Source: Lachnospiraceae bacterium AM93-12TA
GTDB taxonomy: Bacteria > Bacillota > Clostridia > Lachnospirales > Lachnospiraceae
Direction of reading: 5' to 3'
DNA: 62,253 nt
Assembly: GCA_027698105.1 (NCBI GenBank)
Contig: JAQERH010000017.1
Location: 1 to 62,253, forward strand
The notes below the pieces were generated by a model that was not told where the DNA came from, searched no databases, and worked only from the letters and a program-made list of their open reading frames with translations. Shown piece after piece: positions 34,413-43,875 of the stretch (position 1 is its first letter; every line of letters begins with the position of its first letter). The translations under genes were made by a program, and so were the position numbers.

Positions 34413-35972
34413 GTGAGTATTTTAAACGTAGAACATTTAAGCCATGGATTTGGAGACAGGGCGATTTTCCACGACGTGTCCTTCCGCCTGTTAAAGGGAG
34501 AGCATATTGGCCTCATCGGAGCCAATGGAGAGGGAAAATCTACCTTTATGAATATTATTACAGGAAAGCTGCAGCCGGATGAAGGCAAGGTAGAGTGGGC
34601 GAAGAGGATCCGGGTGGGATACCTGGATCAGCACTCTGTGCTGGAGAAGGGTATGACAGTCAGAGAGGTGTTAAAAAGCGCCTTTTCCTTCCTGTTTGAG
34701 CTGGAGGAGCAGATGAATGGCATCTGCGACCGCCTGGGAGAAGCGCCGGAGGGAGAGATGGAGGCCATGATGGAAGAGCTTGGAACCATCCAGGATCTTT
34801 TGATGGCTCACGATTTCTACACTATTGATGCTAAGGTAGACGAGGTGGGACGGGCTCTGGGCCTGGCTGACATCGGTATGGAAAAGGATGTGACAGAGCT
34901 GTCCGGCGGACAGAGAACCAAGGTACTCCTTGGAAAACTCCTTCTGGAGAAGCCGGATATTCTTCTTCTGGACGAGCCGACCAACTACCTGGACGAGCAG
35001 CATATTGAGTGGCTGAAGCGTTATCTGCAGGAATATGAGAACGCATTTATCCTCATTTCCCACGATATTCCGTTCTTAAACAGCGTGATCAATATTATTT
35101 ACCACATGGAGAACCAGAGACTTGACCGCTATGTGGGAGATTACGATAAGTTCCGGGAAGTCTATGAGGTGAAGAAAGCCCAGCTGGAGGCAGCCTACAA
35201 GAGACAGCAGCAGGAGATTGCAGAGCTTCAGGATTTCGTGGCCAGAAATAAAGCCAGAGTCTCCACCAGAAACATGGCCATGTCCCGCCAGAAGAAGTTA
35301 GATAAAATGGATGTGATTGAGCTGGCTAAGGAGAAGCCGAAGCCAGAGTTTCATTTCCTGGAGGCCAGGGCATCCGGAAAATGTATTTTCGAGACAGAGG
35401 ATCTGGTGATTGGCTACGATCAGGATGAGCCGCTGTCCAGGCCGCTGAACCTTTACATGGAACGGGGAGAGAAGATTGCTTTAGTGGGAGCCAATGGAAT
35501 TGGAAAGACCACTCTCTTAAAGAGCATACTGGGACTGATTCCGGCGCTGTCTGGAAAGGCAGTTCTGGGAGACTACCTGGAAATCGGATACTTTGAGCAG
35601 GAGATGGCTCCCGGCAATACTACCACCTGCATTGAGGAGATCTGGAAGGAATTCCCATCCTATACCCAGTATCAGGTTCGCTCCGCTCTGGCCAAGTGCG
35701 GACTGACTACGAAACACATCGAAAGCCAGGTGAGGGTGCTTTCCGGAGGCGAGCAGGCCAAAGTGCGCCTGTGTAAGCTGATTAACAGGGAGACGAATCT
35801 GCTTCTCCTGGACGAGCCGACCAACCACCTGGATGTGGACGCCAAGGATGAGCTGAAGCGGGCTCTCAGGGAGTACAAGGGAAGCATTCTTCTAATCTGC
35901 CATGAGCCGGAATTTTACAGCGATGTGGTGACGAAGGTGTGGGACTGCCGGGAGTGGAGTCTCAGGATTTAA
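34413..35972 (+). CDS. ABC-F family ATPase
   Basis: Soluble protein with two ABC domains and no membrane segments, 519 aa. Walker A motifs are GANGEGKST and GANGIGKTT, signatures LSGGQRTK and LSGGEQAK, Walker B LLLDEPTN in both halves. The linker between them (about residues 230-310, rich in Lys, Gln and Glu) is the P-site tRNA interaction motif of ABC-F proteins, which act on the ribosome. GTG start after AAAGGAGAAAAACA. Whether it is a housekeeping translation factor or an antibiotic-protection factor cannot be decided by eye. Confidence 0.88.
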   Translation: MSILNVEHLSHGFGDRAIFHDVSFRLLKGEHIGLIGANGEGKSTFMNIITGKLQPDEGKVEWAKRIRVGYLDQHSVLEKGMTVREVLKSAFSFLFELEEQMNGICDRLGEAPEGEMEAMMEELGTIQDLLMAHDFYTIDAKVDEVGRALGLADIGMEKDVTELSGGQRTKVLLGKLLLEKPDILLLDEPTNYLDEQHIEWLKRYLQEYENAFILISHDIPFLNSVINIIYHMENQRLDRYVGDYDKFREVYEVKKAQLEAAYKRQQQEIAELQDFVARNKARVSTRNMAMSRQKKLDKMDVIELAKEKPKPEFHFLEARASGKCIFETEDLVIGYDQDEPLSRPLNLYMERGEKIALVGANGIGKTTLLKSILGLIPALSGKAVLGDYLEIGYFEQEMAPGNTTTCIEEIWKEFPSYTQYQVRSALAKCGLTTKHIESQVRVLSGGEQAKVRLCKLINRETNLLLLDEPTNHLDVDAKDELKRALREYKGSILLICHEPEFYSDVVTKVWDCREWSLRI

Positions 35973-35990
35973 CGCAGAGGGGAGGCGCCT

Positions 35991-37109
35991 ATGCAGAAAA
36001 AGATTTGTCCAGTATGTGAACGGCCGCTGACAGGTTCCGGATACTGCAGGCTGTGTAAAAAGCTGGTATTTAAGCCGCTGATCAGGGAGGTGGACTATTA
36101 CCTGAACGAGACCAGGCCGGGGCAGCAGACTGCGCTAAACGAGAGAAACGGAGGCCGCAGCCAGACAGCCCTGAAGGTATCGGAGAAGGATTTCAGGGAA
36201 AAGGCGGCAGACCTTTATAAGGACGCCACAAAGAAGTCTGAGAAAACGAACCGGAAGAAGAATGTTTCCAAAGCCTCCGGCAGCCAGGAGACGGTCTGGA
36301 ATGAGTCCTGGCAGAAGACATCTGCCAGCAAGAAAGACAGCAGAAAATCAAGATCCAAAATAGTCCCGGTGGCGGCTTTTCTTATTATATTTGGAGTGGC
36401 AGTACAGTTTATTCCCTGGATTGTCCACTTCATGTCAGACAGCGGTGCCCATCGCGTTCAGGAGTATCCGGAAAATGGGACCTGGGAATGGGAAGATGCG
36501 ATTCAGGAAGAGGCCAACTGGGACAGCGGTGAGAACAGTATGGGAAACGAGGCAGATTCCATCGAATGGGTGGAGCTTGATGCGGATGAGATAAAAGCAG
36601 CCGGACTCCGGTGCAATGGAGAGAATCATTTCGGAATTCGATTTGCAGAGGTGGAAAGACGGGTGAAGGAACAGGGTTACGACCTTGGCCTGGAGGTTCA
36701 CATGAACTGTTCCAGCTCTAATTACCAGTTTGATACAGGAGACGGGGCGGTGATGGAGTTTTTTGACACCTACTATGATTACAGCCTGTGGGATGAAAGC
36801 GGAGAAACGGAGCTTTCTGTGGTAGTCGGAAGCGATACAGGCACAGGGGAGGTACATTTTATCTCTGTAACCGCCAGAAATCCAGAGTTCAACGAGGAAG
36901 CAGTGCAGATGATGACAGCTATAACAGATCTGACAGCAGGAAAGGAAGGAACTGTTACAGCGGATGAGATAAAAGCGGCTGCAGATTCTGTGGAGTTTTT
37001 AGAGAAGCCGGAATATAATTATTATATTTACGGCTATGATGATAACGGGTATTCGATAGAACTGAGTCCGATGCACAACTGGGATGAAGAGGAAGGAAAT
37101 ACTGTATGA
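35991..37109 (+). CDS. Zinc-ribbon membrane protein of unknown function
   Basis: Not a family I recognise. The 372-aa chain starts with a zinc ribbon (CPVCERPLTGSGYCRLC), followed by about 90 Lys/Ser-rich residues, one membrane helix (about residues 123-146, VPVAAFLIIFGVAVQFIPWIV) and an acidic C-terminal domain that should lie outside the cell. The layout resembles other clostridial zinc-ribbon membrane proteins that report on the envelope. The stop overlaps the ansA start by 4 nt. Confidence 0.75.
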   Translation: MQKKICPVCERPLTGSGYCRLCKKLVFKPLIREVDYYLNETRPGQQTALNERNGGRSQTALKVSEKDFREKAADLYKDATKKSEKTNRKKNVSKASGSQETVWNESWQKTSASKKDSRKSRSKIVPVAAFLIIFGVAVQFIPWIVHFMSDSGAHRVQEYPENGTWEWEDAIQEEANWDSGENSMGNEADSIEWVELDADEIKAAGLRCNGENHFGIRFAEVERRVKEQGYDLGLEVHMNCSSSNYQFDTGDGAVMEFFDTYYDYSLWDESGETELSVVVGSDTGTGEVHFISVTARNPEFNEEAVQMMTAITDLTAGKEGTVTADEIKAAADSVEFLEKPEYNYYIYGYDDNGYSIELSPMHNWDEEEGNTV

Positions 37110-38134
37110 AACGAATCTTGCTGATTGCCACAGGAGGAACCATCGCCTCTGTACAGACAGAGAATGGACTGGCTCCCGCCTCCACGGCAGAGGAGCTGTT
37201 AAGCTATATTCCGGAGGCCAGAGAATTCTGCCATATTTCTGTCAGACAGCTGTTCAGCCTGGACAGCACTAATGTCCAGCCGGAGCACTGGATACGAATC
37301 AGTGAGGAGATACGGGAGGAGTACAGCCATTTTGACGGTTTTGTCATTACCCATGGAACCGATACCATGGCCTATTCGGCGGCGGCTCTCTCCTATCTCA
37401 TTCAGAATTCAGAGAAGCCCATTATTCTCACTGGCTCCCAGAAACCTATCAGCGCCCCTATTACAGACGCCAGGAAAAATCTCATGGACAGCCTGCGCTT
37501 TGCCTCCAGGGACGGGGTAAGAGGCGTTTACCTTGTTTTTGACGGAAAGGCTATTCTGGGAACGAGAGCCAGAAAAATCCGTTCCAAAAGCTACAGCGCC
37601 TTTGAGAGCATTAATTATCCAGTGGCAGCTTTTATTGATGAAAACAGGATTATTCAGTATGTAGACGGAGAGGACAGGAAGGGAACGGTACGGTTTTATC
37701 ACCATTTAAAGCCCAGCGTGTTCGTGCTGAAGCTGATTCCCGGAATGGAGCCGGAGATTCTCCAGTATATCGGAGAAAGGTATGACGCAATCATTATCGA
37801 AAGCTATGGTGTGGGAGGCATTCCCTTCTATAATAAAAGGAATTTCCTCAGCGGCCTGGAGAACCTGACAAAGAGAGGGAAAATCGTAGTGATCGCCACC
37901 CAGGTCATGTTAGAGGGAAGCGACGCAGAGGTCTATGAGGTAGGCTATAAGGCAGTCAACAGCTACAATGTCCTTCAGGCCTACGATATGACAGTAGAGG
38001 CTGCCGCAGTCAAGCTGATGTGGATTATGGGGCAGACTGGTGACTTCGAGACAGTGAAAGAGATGTTTTATACAAAGGTCAGCCAGGACATTCTGACAGG
38101 AGCGCTGCCGGGAAAGACGGTGAGCGAAGAGTAA
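37106..38134 (+). CDS. ansA: L-asparaginase, cytoplasmic type I
   Basis: Hydrolyses asparagine to aspartate and ammonia. The first catalytic Thr is in LLIATGGTIAS and the second in ITHGTDTMAYSAAALSYL. 342 aa with no signal peptide, so the type I cytoplasmic form. ATG 37106 overlaps the preceding stop. A strong terminator follows. Confidence 0.92.
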   Translation: MKRILLIATGGTIASVQTENGLAPASTAEELLSYIPEAREFCHISVRQLFSLDSTNVQPEHWIRISEEIREEYSHFDGFVITHGTDTMAYSAAALSYLIQNSEKPIILTGSQKPISAPITDARKNLMDSLRFASRDGVRGVYLVFDGKAILGTRARKIRSKSYSAFESINYPVAAFIDENRIIQYVDGEDRKGTVRFYHHLKPSVFVLKLIPGMEPEILQYIGERYDAIIIESYGVGGIPFYNKRNFLSGLENLTKRGKIVVIATQVMLEGSDAEVYEVGYKAVNSYNVLQAYDMTVEAAAVKLMWIMGQTGDFETVKEMFYTKVSQDILTGALPGKTVSEE

Positions 38135-38153
38135 GAGACAAAAGAGAAAACAC

Positions 38154-38200
38154 AAACAAAACGCCCGTCGGCTTCAACTCCGGCGGGCGTTTTGTTTGTT
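38154..38200 (+). terminator. Intrinsic terminator after ansA
   Basis: AACAAAACGCCCG pairs with CGGGCGTTTTGTT around an inner CGG/CCG stem, ending in a T-rich tract; the A/T ends make it usable in both directions. Confidence 0.85.
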
Positions 38201-38534
38201 AAATTGGGAATGGTAGGTATATATAAAAAAGAAATTGGCTTAGGGGGGCCGGACGGCTCTTCACCGCCCGGTATGAGTATGAAAAAGCTTTTTTTATTTC
38301 AAGCAATACTTGAAACAAAGGCCTGTCATCCTTTCGGATAACATGGTTACAGTATAGAGTATAATTGTGAAGAAAGTGTGACCGCTCCATAAAAAAAGAA
38401 TAAAGATCATAAAAAAAGAAAAAACCCTTTAAAAAGCGGGGGAAGTTGTATATAATAGTAAGTGGTATAGTTTGCTTATAAACCAGAATATCGTTTTCAG
38501 ATAGATAAATGGCAAAAAAACAGGAGGAAAAACG
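38201..38534. other. Leader region of mreB
   Basis: No gene seen. Two -10-like TATAAT boxes occur at 38360-38365 and 38451-38456, without good -35 boxes. TTTCAAG/CTTGAAA (38297-38315) is a small hairpin and a G/C-rich CCGG...CCGG stretch lies near 38250. The mreB ribosome site AGGAGG is at about 38521. Confidence 0.5.
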
Positions 38535-39542
38535 ATGATGATGATGCCGACTGACATTGGAATCGACCTGGGTACTGCCAGTATCCTTGTGTATATCAAG
38601 GGTAAAGGCGTTGTGCTGAAGGAGCCGTCCGTTGTTGCGATTGATCGTGACAAGAACGAGATCAAGGCCATCGGAGAGGAAGCCCGTCTGATGATCGGAA
38701 GAACACCGGGTAATATCGTAGCGGTCCGTCCCCTTCGCCAGGGCGTAATCTCTGACTATACAGTCACAGAAAAGATGTTGAAATATTTCATTAATAAGGC
38801 AGTGGGAAAGAGAACCCTGAGAAAGCCCAGAATCAGTGTGTGTATCCCCAGCGGAGCCACAGAGGTGGAGAGAAAGGCAGTGGAGGACGCTACCTACCAG
38901 GCAGGAGCCAGGGATGTAACGATTATTGAGGAACCGGTAGCCGCTGCCATTGGAGCTGGTATTGATATTTCCAAAGCCTGCGGAAACATGATTGTAGATA
39001 TCGGAGGAGGTACTGCTGATATCGCCGTGATTTCCCTGGGCGGTACAGTTGTCAGCACCTCGATTAAGATTGCCGGAGACGACTTTGATGAGGCGCTGGT
39101 GCGTTACATGAGAAAGAAGCACAACCTGTTAATCGGTGAGAGAACAGCTGAGGAGATTAAGATCAATATCGGTGCTGCTTACCAGAGACCGGAGATGCTG
39201 ACTATGGAAGTCAGGGGAAGAAACCTGGTGACAGGACTTCCAAAGACCATTGTGGTTACTTCCGATGAGACCTTAGAGGCATTGAGAGAGCCGGCCCTTC
39301 AGATTGTGGATGCCGTTCACAATGTGCTGGAGCGGACTCCGCCGGAGCTGGCTGCCGATATTTTTGACCGCGGCATTGTGCTGACAGGAGGAGGCTCTTT
39401 ACTCAGCGGCCTGGATGCCCTGATTGAGGAGAAGACGGGCATTACTACCATGATAGCAGAGGATCCGCTGACAGCAGTGGCCATTGGAACAGGAAAGTTT
39501 ATTGAGTTCCTTCACGGAGAGGGTTCCAAAAATTTTGACTAG
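38535..39542 (+). CDS. Rod-shape-determining protein, MreB/Mbl family
   Basis: Bacterial actin that guides lateral cell-wall synthesis. Phosphate loops are GIDLGTASILVY and VDIGGGTADIAVISLGG; IVLTGGGSLLSGLDALIEEKTG is the adenosine motif. 335 aa. The gene is not followed by mreC-mreD as the classical mreB is, so it may be an Mbl-type paralogue. ATG follows CAGGAGGAAAAACG; recD2 starts 8 nt after the stop. Confidence 0.9.
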   Translation: MMMMPTDIGIDLGTASILVYIKGKGVVLKEPSVVAIDRDKNEIKAIGEEARLMIGRTPGNIVAVRPLRQGVISDYTVTEKMLKYFINKAVGKRTLRKPRISVCIPSGATEVERKAVEDATYQAGARDVTIIEEPVAAAIGAGIDISKACGNMIVDIGGGTADIAVISLGGTVVSTSIKIAGDDFDEALVRYMRKKHNLLIGERTAEEIKINIGAAYQRPEMLTMEVRGRNLVTGLPKTIVVTSDETLEALREPALQIVDAVHNVLERTPPELAADIFDRGIVLTGGGSLLSGLDALIEEKTGITTMIAEDPLTAVAIGTGKFIEFLHGEGSKNFD

Positions 39543-39550
39543 GGGCAGCT

Positions 39551-41929
39551 ATGGCTTCAGTGAAAGGTTTTGTTGAGAAAATTAAATACCGGAACGAGGA
39601 GAACGGTTATACGGTTTTGAGCGTCACAGGCTCTGACGATGGGGAGGAGTATATCCTGGTTGGAAACTTTTCCTACATTGGCGAGGGAGAGCTTGTGGAG
39701 GCGTCGGGCCATATGACGGAGCATCCCGTTTACGGGGAACAGCTGTCTGTGGAGAGCTATGAGATTAAGCCTCCGGAGGACACTGTATCCATGGAACGCT
39801 ATTTAGGCTCCGGTGCCATCAAAGGCATCGGGGCTGCTTTAGCTTCAAGGATAGTAAAAAAATTTAAAAAAGATACCTTCCGGATTATGGAGGAGGAGCC
39901 GGAGAGGCTTGCTGAAATTAAGGGAATCAGCGAAAAGATGGCTATGTCCATTGCAGAACAGATTGAGGAAAAGCGGGATATGCGCCAGGCTATGATGTTT
40001 CTGCAGGACTATGGAGTGTCCATGAATCTGGCGGCAAAAATCTACCGGGAATACGGCCCGGCCATGTATGGAATTATCAGGCAGAATCCCTATAAGCTGG
40101 CGGATGACATTCCGGGAGTGGGATTTAAGATGGCGGATGAGATTGCCGCTAAGGCCGGGATCCTGACAGACTCTGATTTCAGAATCAAGAGCGGAATTCT
40201 GTACACTCTTTTAAAGGCGTCGGGAAATGGCCATACATATCTTCCAAAGGAGATTCTGATGGAACAGGCTTCAGAGCTTCTGGGAGTGGGGCAGGAGGAG
40301 ATAGAGAACCGCCTTCTGGATATGCAGATGGAAAAGCGTCTGGTGGTGAAACGATTCAGGGAGGAAACCGGCAGGGAACAGGCTGCGCACGAAGAACCTG
40401 CCAAAGAGGCAGAAGAGCTTTCGGAGAGCCTGGATGGAGACGGGGAAGCCTGGGAGGAACAGACGAACGAGGGAAGACAGATGGTCTATGCCTCCCAGTA
40501 TTATTACACAGAGCTGAATACGGCCAAAATGCTTCACGATCTGAATATCACAGGCGATCAGCCGGAAGAATCCATCAGGAAAAGTCTCAGGCAGATTCAG
40601 AAGCAGGAAAATATTGAACTGGACGAGCTTCAGATTCAGGCTGTCATAGAGGCAGTCAACTGCGGCCTTCTTATTATTACAGGCGGTCCCGGAACAGGAA
40701 AGACGACTACGATTAATACGATCATCCGCTATTTTGAACTGGGTGGTCTGGATATCCTTCTGGCGGCTCCCACGGGCCGTGCAGCCAAGCGGATGACAGA
40801 GGCCACCGGCTTTGAGGCCAGGACTATCCACCGTCTGCTGGAACTTTCCGGCGCGCCTGTGGAGGAGAAGACGGGAGATGCAGGCGAGAGAAGCAAGATG
40901 GCCAATGCAGGCATGAGGTTTGAGCGCAATGAAGAAAATCCTCTGGATGCAGATGTGATCATTATTGATGAGATGTCCATGGTGGATATTCACCTGATGC
41001 ATTCCCTTCTTCGGGCAGTAAATGTGGGAACCCGACTGATTCTGGTGGGAGACGTGGATCAGCTTCCCAGCGTAGGCCCTGGCAATGTGCTTCGGGATAT
41101 GATTGAATCCCAGTGCTTCCATGTGGTGAAACTGACCAGGATTTTCAGGCAGGCGGCCCAGAGCGATATCGTAGTGAACGCCCACCGGATTAATGAAGGA
41201 GGACAGATTCCCCTGGGAAAGAAAAGCCAGGACTTTCTTTTTATCCGCCAGGAAGATCCCAATGCCATTGTCCGCTCGATGATTACCCTGGTACAGGAGA
41301 AGCTGCCGGGTTACGTCCATGCGGACACCTTTGACATCCAGATTATGACGCCTATGAGAAAAGGCGCTCTGGGAGTGGAGCGGCTCAATGAAATTCTCCA
41401 GAAGTATCTGAATCCGCCTTCTCCGGAGAAAAAGGAGAGGGAGAGCGGGGGAACCATCTTCCGCACCGGCGACAAGGTGATGCAGATTAAGAATAATTAC
41501 CAGATGGAGTGGGAGCTGAGAAACAGGTACGGCGTGCCGGTAGATAAGGGCTCCGGCGTGTTTAATGGAGATGTAGGCGTAATCCGGGATATTAATGCTT
41601 TCTCTGAGCTTATGACAGTGGAGTTTGACGAGGGGAAGATGGTGGAATACAGCTTTAAACAGCTGGAGGAGCTGGAGCTGGCCTATGCCATTACCATCCA
41701 TAAATCCCAGGGAAGCGAGTATCCGGCAGTCGTTCTGCCTGTTTATCCAGGGCCCAGGATGCTGATGACCAGAAATCTGATTTATACGGCTGTCACCAGG
41801 GCCAAGTCCTGTGTCTGTCTGGTAGGAATTCCACAGGTATTTCAGTCTATGGTGGATAATGCGTCTCAGCAGAAGAGGTATTGTGGATTAAAAGACAGAA
41901 TTCAGGAGATAGAGGAAAGCCTTATGTAG
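39551..41929 (+). CDS. recD2: RecD2 family ATP-dependent DNA helicase
   Basis: SF1B 5'-3' helicase, 792 aa. The N-terminal part has an OB fold and helix-hairpin-helix repeats (GSGAIKGIGAALASRIV, LAEIKGISEKMA). Walker A is GGPGTGKTTTINTI, motif II IIDEMSMVD, and the final motif AITIHKSQGSEYPAVVLP. An acidic insertion around residues 277-310 (EEPAKEAEELSESLDGD) is unusual. RecD2 acts without RecBC in DNA repair. Close spacing to mreB and comFC suggests an operon. Confidence 0.92.
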   Translation: MASVKGFVEKIKYRNEENGYTVLSVTGSDDGEEYILVGNFSYIGEGELVEASGHMTEHPVYGEQLSVESYEIKPPEDTVSMERYLGSGAIKGIGAALASRIVKKFKKDTFRIMEEEPERLAEIKGISEKMAMSIAEQIEEKRDMRQAMMFLQDYGVSMNLAAKIYREYGPAMYGIIRQNPYKLADDIPGVGFKMADEIAAKAGILTDSDFRIKSGILYTLLKASGNGHTYLPKEILMEQASELLGVGQEEIENRLLDMQMEKRLVVKRFREETGREQAAHEEPAKEAEELSESLDGDGEAWEEQTNEGRQMVYASQYYYTELNTAKMLHDLNITGDQPEESIRKSLRQIQKQENIELDELQIQAVIEAVNCGLLIITGGPGTGKTTTINTIIRYFELGGLDILLAAPTGRAAKRMTEATGFEARTIHRLLELSGAPVEEKTGDAGERSKMANAGMRFERNEENPLDADVIIIDEMSMVDIHLMHSLLRAVNVGTRLILVGDVDQLPSVGPGNVLRDMIESQCFHVVKLTRIFRQAAQSDIVVNAHRINEGGQIPLGKKSQDFLFIRQEDPNAIVRSMITLVQEKLPGYVHADTFDIQIMTPMRKGALGVERLNEILQKYLNPPSPEKKERESGGTIFRTGDKVMQIKNNYQMEWELRNRYGVPVDKGSGVFNGDVGVIRDINAFSELMTVEFDEGKMVEYSFKQLEELELAYAITIHKSQGSEYPAVVLPVYPGPRMLMTRNLIYTAVTRAKSCVCLVGIPQVFQSMVDNASQQKRYCGLKDRIQEIEESLM

Positions 41930-41945
41930 GAGAGTCGGCGTTTCT

Positions 41946-42695
41946 ATGAAGGATAAGAATTACAATCATATCAAAGCATTTCTTGAATATCCCTGCCGCA
42001 TGGCAGAGGATCTTCTCTTTCCGCGCCGCTGCCCGGTCTGCGGCGGCGTGGTGATGCCGAAGGGGCGTCTTATCTGCCCGGCATGTCTGAAACAGTTATC
42101 ATTTGTGTCATCCCCGGTCTGTATGAAGTGCGGAAAAGAGATAGAAAGCAGGGAGCAGGAATACTGCGAGGACTGCCTTCGCCGGAAAAAGAGTTTTGAG
42201 CGAGGCTTTGCCCTGCTCAATTACGACAACAGGGCCGCTGTGTCCATGGCCGCTGTCAAATATCATAACAAGAGAGAGTATCTGGATTTTTACGCCAGAG
42301 CGGCGGCTCTTCGGTTTGAAAAGCAGTTTAAGCAGGCAGGGATCCAGGTGATTGTGCCTGTTCCTGTCCATGCTTCCAGACTGAAAGCCAGGGGATTTAA
42401 CCAGGCAGCTGTGCTGGCTAAAAAGCTTTCGGCTGAGCTTGGCATTCCCTGGGAGGAGCTGCTTGTCCGCGTAAAAAAGACAGATCCACAGAAAGGACTG
42501 GGCTCCTCAGACCGCCTGAAAAATCTGCGAGGGGCTTTTGAGGCAAAAGAGACAGTGAGAACATGGGAACGGGTGCTTCTGGTGGATGATATTTATACTA
42601 CAGGGAGTACGGCAGAGATCTGTTCCAGGGTTCTTCTTGGAGCGGGAGTGAAACAGGTGTTCGTATTCGCTGCCTGCATTGGACATGGAGCGTAA
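41946..42695 (+). CDS. comFC: ComF family protein (amidophosphoribosyltransferase-like)
   Basis: A 249-aa ComFC-type protein, needed for DNA uptake in competent bacteria and possibly a general DNA-metabolism factor. The N-terminus has zinc-finger pairs CPVC, CPAC, CMKC and CEDC. The C-terminal PRT domain has the PRPP motif VLLVDDIYTTGST. It follows recD2 by 16 nt. Its last codons contain the left copy of a 10-bp direct repeat flanking a 270-bp palindromic segment. Confidence 0.9.
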   Translation: MKDKNYNHIKAFLEYPCRMAEDLLFPRRCPVCGGVVMPKGRLICPACLKQLSFVSSPVCMKCGKEIESREQEYCEDCLRRKKSFERGFALLNYDNRAAVSMAAVKYHNKREYLDFYARAAALRFEKQFKQAGIQVIVPVPVHASRLKARGFNQAAVLAKKLSAELGIPWEELLVRVKKTDPQKGLGSSDRLKNLRGAFEAKETVRTWERVLLVDDIYTTGSTAEICSRVLLGAGVKQVFVFAACIGHGA

Positions 42696-42963
42696 TTTCG
42701 ATAGGGCAGGCATAATTATCCCACTATGAGGCGCGTTATTCTTTGTACACTGACGCTAAACAGACAAAATTTACAGGCCAAGTGACGATGGCGAGGCTTT
42801 CTAAGAGAGGTTCGCGTTAATTTCCGCCACCGAGCGAAGTGTCTGAGCCGAAGGCGAGTTTTCGCGGATGGCGGATAACAGATGCGCGAACCGAGCAGAA
42901 AACGCAGCCAGTCATAAGAACTGTAAATTTTGTTCTATGATTTTCTGCCGTTTGCATTGGACA
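42676..42963. repeat. Nested inverted repeats flanked by a 10-bp direct repeat
   Basis: GCATTGGACA occurs at 42676-42685 (in the end of comFC) and at 42954-42963. Between them ACAAAATTTACAG (42764-42776) pairs with CTGTAAATTTTGT (42921-42933), and inside it GGTTCGCG/CGCGAACC (42809-42816, 42885-42892) and TCCGCCA/TGGCGGA (42823-42829, 42869-42875). The whole would fold into one long interrupted hairpin. No ORF is present. This is what a small nonautonomous element with target duplication would look like, but classical terminal repeats are not adjacent to the direct repeats. Confidence 0.5.
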
Positions 42964-43057
42964 CAGACGAAAAAATACGATATGATGATAGATAAATCGA
43001 AAATTTGGAGACAGTCCTTTGCCAAAGAAAGGACAGCGTCTCCGGAAGGAGCTAGAA

Positions 43058-43870
43058 ATGAAGGAATATACGTATCAGCTTGAAAAAGATGATTACAGAG
43101 AGTGGATCCAGTGGAACATTAAAAAGCACGATCAGAAAAAAACGCGCTACATTACGCTGGGCGTTATGCTGGCGCTGCTGGCAATGACTCTGATTGGCAA
43201 TCTTTCCTCCGGCGCACCGCTGGCGGCGGCGATTGGTTCTTCAGTGATGTTTTTAGGTCTGGGAGGGATTATGCTTTATTTCACCTCTCTCCAGAACCAG
43301 GAGAGGATGATTTACAAGAAGAGCGGTCTGAAAAAAATGGAAAAGACAGGTTTTCCTACCGTAAATCTGATTCTCAGAGAGGATGGCTTTGATCTGTATG
43401 GTTCTAACCGGACAGAGGAACAGATGCATTATCAGTATACGGCTCTGGCTGAGGTTCTGGAGCTGGAACGCCTGATTCTTTTGAAGACAGCTGACGGAGG
43501 CTACCAGTTTGTAGCGAAAAAGGTATTTGAAAGCCAGGAGGAGAAGGAGCAGTTTCTGACCTTTCTCCAGGAAAAGATGGAGGATGCCAAGGCTCATCCG
43601 GAGAATTACAGTCTGAAAAATGAGGAGGATGAGGCTGAGAAGGAGCGAATCAGCCGTGTCTGGGAAGAAGGCTATGTGGTAAGAAATAAAAATACAGAAG
43701 GCCTTGGAAAGATCGGCCAGATGGCTCATATTTTAGCCCCTGCAGGCGAAGAAGAGGCGCTGGAAGAAAATTCCCGGACAGAGAAATTTGATGAGCCTGA
43801 GACTGCTGAGATTCAGGAAGAAACTCCTGCTTTGGAAAAGGCAGAAGACGCAGAGCAGAAAGAGGAGTGA
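43058..43870 (+). CDS. YcxB-like membrane protein
   Basis: A 270-aa protein with two membrane helices (about residues 28-50 and 55-80) followed by a YcxB-like cytoplasmic domain (LREDGFDLYGSNRTEEQMHYQYTALAEVLE) and a long acidic Glu-rich tail. Function unknown for the family. ATG 43058 is chosen because GGAAGGAG is 8-9 nt upstream; the frame is open further upstream without a ribosome site. The GNAT gene follows directly. Confidence 0.8.
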   Translation: MKEYTYQLEKDDYREWIQWNIKKHDQKKTRYITLGVMLALLAMTLIGNLSSGAPLAAAIGSSVMFLGLGGIMLYFTSLQNQERMIYKKSGLKKMEKTGFPTVNLILREDGFDLYGSNRTEEQMHYQYTALAEVLELERLILLKTADGGYQFVAKKVFESQEEKEQFLTFLQEKMEDAKAHPENYSLKNEEDEAEKERISRVWEEGYVVRNKNTEGLGKIGQMAHILAPAGEEEALEENSRTEKFDEPETAEIQEETPALEKAEDAEQKEE

Positions 43871-43875
43871 TGGAT

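Noticed and set aside
35991..37109. Asparaginase regulator or anti-sigma factor
   Set aside because: Only the zinc ribbon and one membrane helix can be seen; the overlap with ansA does not justify a functional name.
38199..39122. 307-residue - strand frame across the mreB leader and gene
   Set aside because: Antisense to MreB with no start signal and no family resemblance.
40271..41701. 476-residue open frame on the - strand inside recD2
   Set aside because: Antisense shadow of RecD2, rich in His/Leu as expected from the codon bias of the other strand; no motif.
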